From Thermoguttaceae bacterium (GTDB taxonomy: Bacteria; Planctomycetota; Planctomycetia; Pirellulales; Thermoguttaceae): a DNA stretch of 64,000 nucleotides. The notes beneath the pieces were generated by a model. It made no database searches and had not been told where the DNA came from. It was given only the letters and a program-made list of their open reading frames with translations. The first letter of the stretch is position 1; each line of letters opens with the position of its first letter. This document shows, one piece after another, positions 58,472 to 64,000 of the stretch. Made by a program: the position numbers and the translations under genes. The DNA is taken from the NCBI GenBank assembly GCA_017434455.1, contig JAFRFG010000065.1:1-64000 (forward strand), written 5' to 3'.

Positions 58472-59383
58472 ATGACATCAGAATCTAAAGCTCCGGAGTC
58501 AACAGTAGTTGTTCAAACAAAGAACCTGACCAAAATCTACCGCGATTTTTGGGGCCGGCAAAAGGTTCGTGCCCTCAAGGCGCTGGACCTGGATATCCGC
58601 AAGGGCGAGGTCTTCGGCCTTCTCGGTCCGAACGGTTCCGGAAAGACCACGACGATCAAGCTCCTTCTCGGTTTGCTTTTCCCGACCAGCGGTTCGGTGA
58701 CGATTCTTGGGTGTCCGGCCGGTGATGTGACTAAAAACGAGCGGATCGGTTATCTCCCCGAAGAGTCCTATCTCTATCGGTTCCTCAACGCCGAAGAGAC
58801 CCTCGATTTCTATGGGCGTCTTTTCCCCATGTCGGCCGCCGTTCGCCGCCAGAGAGTTTCCCAGCTGATCAGTATGGTCGGGTTGGAATCGGCCCGAAAG
58901 CGCCAGCTTCGCGAGTATTCCAAGGGGATGACCCGCCGTATCGGTTTGGCGCAGGCGCTCATCAACGACCCCGATCTGATTCTTCTCGATGAACCGACCA
59001 GTGGGTTGGATCCGATCGGTACCCGCAATATGAAAGACCTCATCCTGGAGCTCAAAGCCCAGGGGAAGACGGTGATTATGTCGAGCCATCTTTTGGCCGA
59101 TGTTCAGGATGTCTGTGACCGGATTGGTATTCTATACCAAGGTGAGCTCAAGGAGCTTGGTCGAGTCGAGGATCTTCTGAAAATCAACGCCGAAACCGAA
59201 ATTCGCGCCGAGGGGCTGTCGGAAGAGGCCAAAGAAAAGATCCGAAAGATCATCGCCGAAGATAACAGCCAGCTGCTTTACTGCGACCATCCGACCTCCT
59301 CGCTGGAAGATCTCTTCCTCAATATCATTTCCGAAAGTGAAGCGCGTCCCGGCAAGCGGGTGCGTGGAGGAGGTACTGACTGA
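58472..59383 (+). CDS. ABC transporter ATP-binding protein
   Basis: 303 residues; CcmA/DrrA-type ATPase: Walker [19 protein letters not shown]-loop [13 protein letters not shown], signature [15 protein letters not shown] (SKGM for SGGQ), Walker [16 protein letters not shown] and H-loop MSSHLL. A C-terminal 75-residue accessory domain follows ([17 protein letters not shown]), absent from minimal ATPases. An upstream GTG/ATG at 58448/58451 is possible. The stop codon shares one base with the next start. It energises the adjacent permease and may also serve the two permeases at 52-55 kb (inference). Confidence 0.93.
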   Translation: MTSESKAPESTVVVQTKNLTKIYRDFWGRQKVRALKALDLDIRKGEVFGLLGPNGSGKTTTIKLLLGLLFPTSGSVTILGCPAGDVTKNERIGYLPEESYLYRFLNAEETLDFYGRLFPMSAAVRRQRVSQLISMVGLESARKRQLREYSKGMTRRIGLAQALINDPDLILLDEPTSGLDPIGTRNMKDLILELKAQGKTVIMSSHLLADVQDVCDRIGILYQGELKELGRVEDLLKINAETEIRAEGLSEEAKEKIRKIIAEDNSQLLYCDHPTSSLEDLFLNIISESEARPGKRVRGGGTD

Positions 59384-61272
59384 TGGTCATAGAGCATCCC
59401 GTATTGCCGTTCCTCCAGTGGCTTCCCAGAGCCGCTGGAATCTGGGTGGGCGCTTTGGCTGTGCTCATCATCGTCTCGATGCTGGTCGGTTTTGGTTTTA
59501 TCATCCTTCGAAATGGTCCGTCCGGGGTATTCTCTCGTTTCTGGACCGGACTGAAGAATGGTTTGGCCGATATGTTCCAGATGTCGTGGCAGCGTATCTG
59601 GGCCATCGCGCGGCTGATCATGAAAGAATCGATCCGTAAGAAAGTCATCGTCGTGTGCGCTGTCTTTCTGGTGATTCTGATGTTCGCCGGCTGGTTTCTC
59701 GATCCCGAGAGCACCGATCCGGCACGTCTGTATCTGAGTTTCGTCCTTTCGACGACATCCTACCTCGTTTTGCTGCTGGCCCTGTTCCTCAGCGCGCTGT
59801 CGCTCCCGGCGGACTTTAAGAACAAGACGATCTTCACTATTGTCACCAAGCCGGTTCGCCCCAGCGAAATCGTTCTGGGCCGTATCTTGGGCCTGACGAT
59901 CATTGGGTCGGGGATCCTGGTGATCATGGCGATCGCCAGTTATTTCTTCGTTTCGTTCAGTTTGAGCCATACTCACGTGGTGATCCAGAACGAAGATATT
60001 TTTCCCGTCGCTTCCAGCGGAACTACCTCGTCGAACGCCGTGATCGCCGCCGGTGAGACCCGTTTGGCCAACGGTCATAAGCACAAGATCGAAGAGTACG
60101 CCGACGGTTCGTTCTTTGTTCAAGAGGTGAACAATCACACGCACAGCATCGTCCGCAGCGGCGACGCCGATGATCCCAAATATACGGTTAGCAACGAGCA
60201 CGGGACGATTCAGGCGAAGGTTCCTCTCTATGGATCGATCCGGTTCCGGAACGCCACCGAGTTTGAAAGGACCGCCGGTATCAACGTCGGTGAGGAGTGG
60301 GATTACCGGACCTACATCGAAGGGGCAAGCAGCGAGGCGATTATCTGGACGTTCGAGAATCTTAACCCCAAGCGCTTTTCCGATGGTGTCCCGATCGAGA
60401 TGAACATCAGCGTCTATCGAACCCACAAGGGAAATATCGAAAAGACGATCATGGGGGCCCTTCTGGTCCGCAATCCGAGGACTGGTTTGACCGCCGCGAT
60501 TGAGAACTTCAATTCCGAGAAATACACGACCAAGGCGCTGTTTATCCCCCGAACCATCGATCGAAGCAAGGTGGAGCGGACGCCCCGCCTGGTCAAGATA
60601 TACGGCGAAGAGTCGACCTATTCCCGCCCAGATTTTTCCTACGATCCCGAAAAAGAGACCTACGATCTGTTTGAGGACTTCATGGACGACGGAAAAATCG
60701 AGATCTGGCTGACCTGCCTCGATTCCGGCCAGTACTTCGGGGCCGCCGAGCACGACCTCTACGTTTACGCCCGCAACGCCAATGTCTTTGTGAACTTCCT
60801 CAAGGGGTACTTCGGCATCTGGCAAGAGATGGTCATTTTGATCTCCTTCGGTGTCCTGTTCAGTACCTTCCTCAGCGGGCCGGTGGCGATGGTTTCGACC
60901 TTTGGCGTCTTGATCGCCGCGTTCTGCAAAGAGCTTTTCATGCAGATCGCCACGGGACAGACCCTCGGCGGCGGTTTGGCCGAGTCGATGGTTCGTCTGG
61001 TCAATCATGAGAACATGATGAGCGATCTTCCCAATACCGTTGCCTCGAGTTTGATCAAATTCTTTGACATGATCACCAGTGGTTTTCTGCTCTACCTGGG
61101 GTTGGCGATTCCGTCGTTCGCGGATTTTGATATCTACAGCAACAGTCTGGCCAGTGGGTTTGACATCTCGTGGAATACCATCGCGGTTCATGCCGTGAGA
61201 ACGATTTCGTACGTTGTACCCCTGTTCATCGTTGGGTACCTGATCCTCAGAAACAGGGAGGTGGCGAAATGA
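59383..61272 (+). CDS. ABC transporter permease with large extracytoplasmic domain
   Basis: 629-residue membrane protein. After two N-terminal helices (about 18-43 and 80-106) comes an ABC-2 core with FLSALSLPADFKNKTIFTIVTKPVRPSEIVLGRILGL (about 136-171). A soluble region of about 280 residues (roughly 200-480) follows, beta-rich and likely periplasmic, then a C-terminal block of four or so helices (LISFGVLFSTFLSGPVAMVSTF, SYVVPLFIVGYLILR). GGAGGAGG precedes the ATG, which overlaps the ATPase stop. The large domain may bind substrate or an envelope partner. Its stop overlaps the next start as ATGA. Confidence 0.85.
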   Translation: MVIEHPVLPFLQWLPRAAGIWVGALAVLIIVSMLVGFGFIILRNGPSGVFSRFWTGLKNGLADMFQMSWQRIWAIARLIMKESIRKKVIVVCAVFLVILMFAGWFLDPESTDPARLYLSFVLSTTSYLVLLLALFLSALSLPADFKNKTIFTIVTKPVRPSEIVLGRILGLTIIGSGILVIMAIASYFFVSFSLSHTHVVIQNEDIFPVASSGTTSSNAVIAAGETRLANGHKHKIEEYADGSFFVQEVNNHTHSIVRSGDADDPKYTVSNEHGTIQAKVPLYGSIRFRNATEFERTAGINVGEEWDYRTYIEGASSEAIIWTFENLNPKRFSDGVPIEMNISVYRTHKGNIEKTIMGALLVRNPRTGLTAAIENFNSEKYTTKALFIPRTIDRSKVERTPRLVKIYGEESTYSRPDFSYDPEKETYDLFEDFMDDGKIEIWLTCLDSGQYFGAAEHDLYVYARNANVFVNFLKGYFGIWQEMVILISFGVLFSTFLSGPVAMVSTFGVLIAAFCKELFMQIATGQTLGGGLAESMVRLVNHENMMSDLPNTVASSLIKFFDMITSGFLLYLGLAIPSFADFDIYSNSLASGFDISWNTIAVHAVRTISYVVPLFIVGYLILRNREVAK

Positions 61273-63692
61273 CACAAAGAGCGCTTCTTTACAAAAAGAT
61301 CCTTTACGTCTGTCTGATAGCCGTCCTTCTGTTCCCCCTTTATCGTCTGGGGAGCCCTTCCCAGATGAAGAAAGGCGGAGGGCTGTCGCGCGGCGGGATC
61401 CTTGCCCAACAGCGTCTGGACAACGGTTTGGCCGAAGCCGACCTCGGACAGATCGACCCTGCCAGCAGCACGATGAAACTGGCGACGTTCGGGATGCGCG
61501 GTGTCGCCATCGCTTTGTTGTGGAACCGGTCGCTGGAGTGCGAAAAAAGGGCCGACTGGGACAACGTCGTCGCGACGGGAAACCAGATTATTATGCTGGA
61601 ACCGCACTTTATCTCGGTTTGGGATTTTGTCGGTTGGAAGCTCGCCTACAACGCCTCGGCACAGTTTGACGACTACCGGGAGCGTTACCGTTGGGTGATT
61701 CGCGGCTTTGAGTTTCTCCAAAAAGGGACGGGGTACAACAAAAAAGCCCCGAAACTCTTCATGAAGACCGGCTGGACCATTTCTCAAAAAATCGGTATCG
61801 CCGACGAGAAAAACCAGTACCGCCGTCTTTTCCGTGAAGATGACGAATTCCATGCCAAGCAAGTTTACAAAGAGCGGGATAACTGGCTCTTTGGCCGGAA
61901 CTTCTATCTTGACGCGGAAGACCTCTACAACAAGGGGGGCGATATCGGAAAAGAGACCCGTATCCTCTTTTTCTCACGCAGCCGGATGAATCTTCTTCGT
62001 TACGCCCAGTGGATGGAACAGGACGGGTGCGGAAAGACCAAAGATAACACCCCGCTGTTTGACGAAGAAAACTCCGCTGCCGCCTGGCGTGACGCCGCGG
62101 AAAAGTGGAACGAATTGTGTCGATTGAGTGTCGAGACGGTGATCGAGGATCCGAACAATCCCGGTAAATTCCGTTGGATGTCGCTCAACGAAGTGGATGA
62201 GAGCAAAGCGGAAGCCGCCGAGCTTATGGAGAAGCTCGAGGGAATGCTCCCGGAGGGGACCACCTTCGAAACCCTCGTGTGGGATCGTTGGAACAATGTT
62301 CTGGAAGATCGGCATCGCGCCGGCCTTTTCTCACGAGTGATGGATCCCGCTCCTGAAGTCGATCCTATTAACGGCGAGAGAGATCGCTCCTTGCGTGTGC
62401 TTCGCGATTATCTCGACGGGAAGCACGGGGAGTTCCCCGAATGGGCCGATTGGGAAAAGAAGCTCGAGGATCTTACTCGTAAACTGGTGATTGAATCCGC
62501 GAAGCCGGAAGATCGAGAGATGATCACAAATGCCCTCGATGTTCCCGCGATATTCCGCACCGACGAGCAGCAAGAGCTGGTGAGTCCTATTCTGTCGAAT
62601 CTTGATCTGTGGGCGTATCAGGGCGAAGTGCTCCTTGCCCCGACGGCACAGGTTATGGCCGATTGTGTCGAGGGTGACAAGCATCAAGAAGCCCTTGATA
62701 TCTGTGACCGAATCACCGATCTTGGAGAACGCGCTCGTTTCGCGACACTGTTTGCTGACATTATGGACAGCGCCCACCGTAAAAGAGAAGTTGTCCTCGA
62801 ACAGGAGCCCGAGGCGCGCGCCGCTCGCCAGCACCGCTATTTGTCCCGTGTTCGTTTCTATTCCGGTCAGGTCGAAGAAGCCAATCAAGAGTTCCTCGAC
62901 TGCGAGGCCTCCTGGATGGCCCTTTGCGCCAGGCCCGAATTCGCCGATCTGCTCTATCGTCCGCAGATTCGAGGAGATTTCCTCGCGGAAAACGAGAAAT
63001 ACACCATTATTCTCGACGCGCTTGGGAAGATATTCCCCATCCCCTATCCGTTTGAATCGCTCGAAGAGCGGTCCTATAACGAGACAGGACACGAAGGCAT
63101 GGTCATCGCGGCGAAGTCCTACTTAAACAAGGGCATCGACCAGAAAGATCCGAAGGTCTTCGAGAACGCGCAGTCCTTTATGCAGATCCTTGCCGGTTTT
63201 TTCTCCGCGACGGATACGGCGAAACTCTTCCCGACCCAAAAGATCAGGGATGACGTGACCGAAGGGGCGAGTCTCCTCGCGCGGGCTTATGAGTCGCTTG
63301 ATGAGGCGGCGCGTCAGCAGCTTCGCGACGAGGGAATATTCAGCCAATATCCGTGCCGCAGTGAACTGGAGCTTCTCATGACGAAGGGAGATCCCCTCTA
63401 TCAGGAGCTGGAGCTGCTCTATCAAGATTATCAGCGCAGTCTCTACCAAGCCAGCGAAGATCCTGACCACGCCGCCGATGTCCAGGATAAAATTTCGCAG
63501 TCCCGAGAAGGCCTCATAGAGAAGTACTCGGAGTTGGTGAAGAAGTATCCGGTGCTGAAGTACGATGTTGATTCTTCCCTCTATCCTCGAATCAGCATGA
63601 CTGCCGCTCAGTATGTCCAGCAGCTCAAGCAGGATGGGAAAGAGATTCCGGAAGACTTCGCGCTGAAAGCGTTTCTTCCCGAGAATCTTTAG
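61269..63692 (+). CDS. Large membrane-anchored alpha-helical protein coupled to ABC genes
   Basis: 807 residues with one N-terminal membrane segment (ILYVCLIAVLLFPLYRLG, about 11-28), then a long helical, presumably periplasmic part with conserved-looking aromatic stretches (NQIIMLEPHFISVWDFVGWKLAYN; QKIGIADEKNQYRRLFREDDEFH), reminiscent of TPR or helical-repeat proteins. I do not recognise the family. ATG 61269 overlaps the permease stop (ATGA) and has GGGAGG upstream, so it is translationally coupled and likely forms a stoichiometric complex with the transporter, perhaps as adaptor or scaffold (inference). A terminator follows about 50 bp later. Confidence 0.78.
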   Translation: MTQRALLYKKILYVCLIAVLLFPLYRLGSPSQMKKGGGLSRGGILAQQRLDNGLAEADLGQIDPASSTMKLATFGMRGVAIALLWNRSLECEKRADWDNVVATGNQIIMLEPHFISVWDFVGWKLAYNASAQFDDYRERYRWVIRGFEFLQKGTGYNKKAPKLFMKTGWTISQKIGIADEKNQYRRLFREDDEFHAKQVYKERDNWLFGRNFYLDAEDLYNKGGDIGKETRILFFSRSRMNLLRYAQWMEQDGCGKTKDNTPLFDEENSAAAWRDAAEKWNELCRLSVETVIEDPNNPGKFRWMSLNEVDESKAEAAELMEKLEGMLPEGTTFETLVWDRWNNVLEDRHRAGLFSRVMDPAPEVDPINGERDRSLRVLRDYLDGKHGEFPEWADWEKKLEDLTRKLVIESAKPEDREMITNALDVPAIFRTDEQQELVSPILSNLDLWAYQGEVLLAPTAQVMADCVEGDKHQEALDICDRITDLGERARFATLFADIMDSAHRKREVVLEQEPEARAARQHRYLSRVRFYSGQVEEANQEFLDCEASWMALCARPEFADLLYRPQIRGDFLAENEKYTIILDALGKIFPIPYPFESLEERSYNETGHEGMVIAAKSYLNKGIDQKDPKVFENAQSFMQILAGFFSATDTAKLFPTQKIRDDVTEGASLLARAYESLDEAARQQLRDEGIFSQYPCRSELELLMTKGDPLYQELELLYQDYQRSLYQASEDPDHAADVQDKISQSREGLIEKYSELVKKYPVLKYDVDSSLYPRISMTAAQYVQQLKQDGKEIPEDFALKAFLPENL

Positions 63693-63740
63693 ATTGTTCG
63701 GTGCCGACCGCCGCTTGATCGGCGGTTGGGGGCGTGCTAT

Positions 63741-63772
63741 TGGGGAGCTCTCGAAGAGGGCTCCCCATTTTT
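63741..63772 (+). terminator. Terminator of the ABC operon
   Basis: tggggagc (63741-63748) pairs with gctcccca (63760-63767), followed by five T residues. A second stem (ccgaccgccg/cggcggttgg) lies just upstream. Confidence 0.85.
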
Positions 63773-63835
63773 CAAGGCCTGTCCCCGTATTGCTCTATGG
63801 TATGATCATCTTGGGCGACAGACAAAACGACAGAT

Positions 63836-64000
63836 ATGACGACGGAACCTAAAAATCCCCCCTCCTCGGGTAAGATCTCTCCCGAAGAATATCGCCGGCG
63901 GCTTTTGCGGGAACGCCGACGGACGATGCGTATTGTCCGAAATACCTTAATTGCCATTGCCCTTTTGGCTTTGGGCTGGTGGGCGTTTTTGATCTATCGA
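63836..64000 (+). CDS. Membrane protein, N-terminal part (3' truncated)
   Basis: The frame runs off the right edge after 55 codons. It begins with a Pro/Ser/Lys-rich head and a very basic stretch (RRRLLRERRRTMRIVRN), then a membrane segment (TLIAIALLALGWWAFLIYR). Charge distribution puts the N-terminus in the cytoplasm. No function can be assigned from this part. Confidence 0.55.
   Translation, partial: MTTEPKNPPSSGKISPEEYRRRLLRERRRTMRIVRNTLIAIALLALGWWAFLIYR

Noticed and set aside
59278..61275. Long open frame antisense to the ABC permease gene
   Set aside because: It mirrors the codon structure of the real gene, its translation is rich in Arg/Gln/Asp/His without family motifs, and the plus-strand gene has a ribosome-binding site and overlapping start/stop signals.

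Overview
The window looks like chromosomal DNA of a Planctomycetota-type bacterium (PVC superphylum, probably Pirellulales). This is inferred from gene content: a squalene-hopene-cyclase-like protein, a DUF1080 protein, very large unrecognised proteins, a Cys/Pro-rich repeat protein, planctomycete-like secreted barrels, housekeeping proteins with long disordered additions, and genes scattered as short operons. No phage, insertion sequence, CRISPR array, rRNA or tRNA was found. A 2[4Fe-4S] ferredoxin hints at anaerobic or microaerobic metabolism. The first gene (Cys-rich repeats) and the last gene (one membrane segment) run off the window.

Layout. 1-0.8 kb: Cys-rich repeat protein with a strong terminator. 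1-4.2 kb: sugar-nucleotide epimerase and glycosyltransferase, converging on a KAS III enzyme. 4.6-6.6 kb: cyclase homologue lacking the catalytic DXDD. 6.9-8.6 kb: exported nucleoside hydrolase and coaE. 8.9-16.8 kb: rho, ribH, nusB, ftsY and a TgpA-like transglutaminase; rho, ribH and nusB all carry low-complexity additions. 16.8-22.5 kb: RND efflux adaptor, pump and a coupled SDR, behind a near-consensus promoter. 22.6-23.7 kb: two small unknowns.

23.7-33.7 kb (minus strand): a polysaccharide-export locus. In transcription order it holds a Wza-like export protein, a secreted protein with a GLAGLLGL tail, a Wzc-like tyrosine kinase with a Tyr/Gly tail, and a 1444-residue unknown, with terminators between several of them. 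34-40.7 kb: an RsfS-ArgS fusion, cysS, then a nucleotidyltransferase-like gene and an ABC exporter tightly coupled to it. 40.9-43.8 kb: porin-like protein, convergent with a GT39-type membrane glycosyltransferase.

44-50 kb: MFS nucleoside-type transporter, rRNA-methyltransferase-like gene, and a minus-strand group of two paralogous outer-membrane proteins followed by a FliJ-like coiled coil. 50-55 kb: tandem GNAT protein, BirA, and two ABC-2 type permeases. 55-58 kb: DUF1080 protein with an overlapping partner, ferredoxin, and convergent folC. 58.4-63.7 kb: ABC ATPase, permease and a large membrane-anchored protein in a translationally coupled operon.

Best candidates for something undescribed: the RsfS-ArgS fusion; lumazine synthase with a charged disordered tail; the DXDD-less cyclase; the Cys-rich repeat protein; the BY-kinase with its 27-tyrosine tail; and the nucleotidyltransferase/ABC cassette behind cysS. 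Family names rest on motif recognition by eye; no database search was run.
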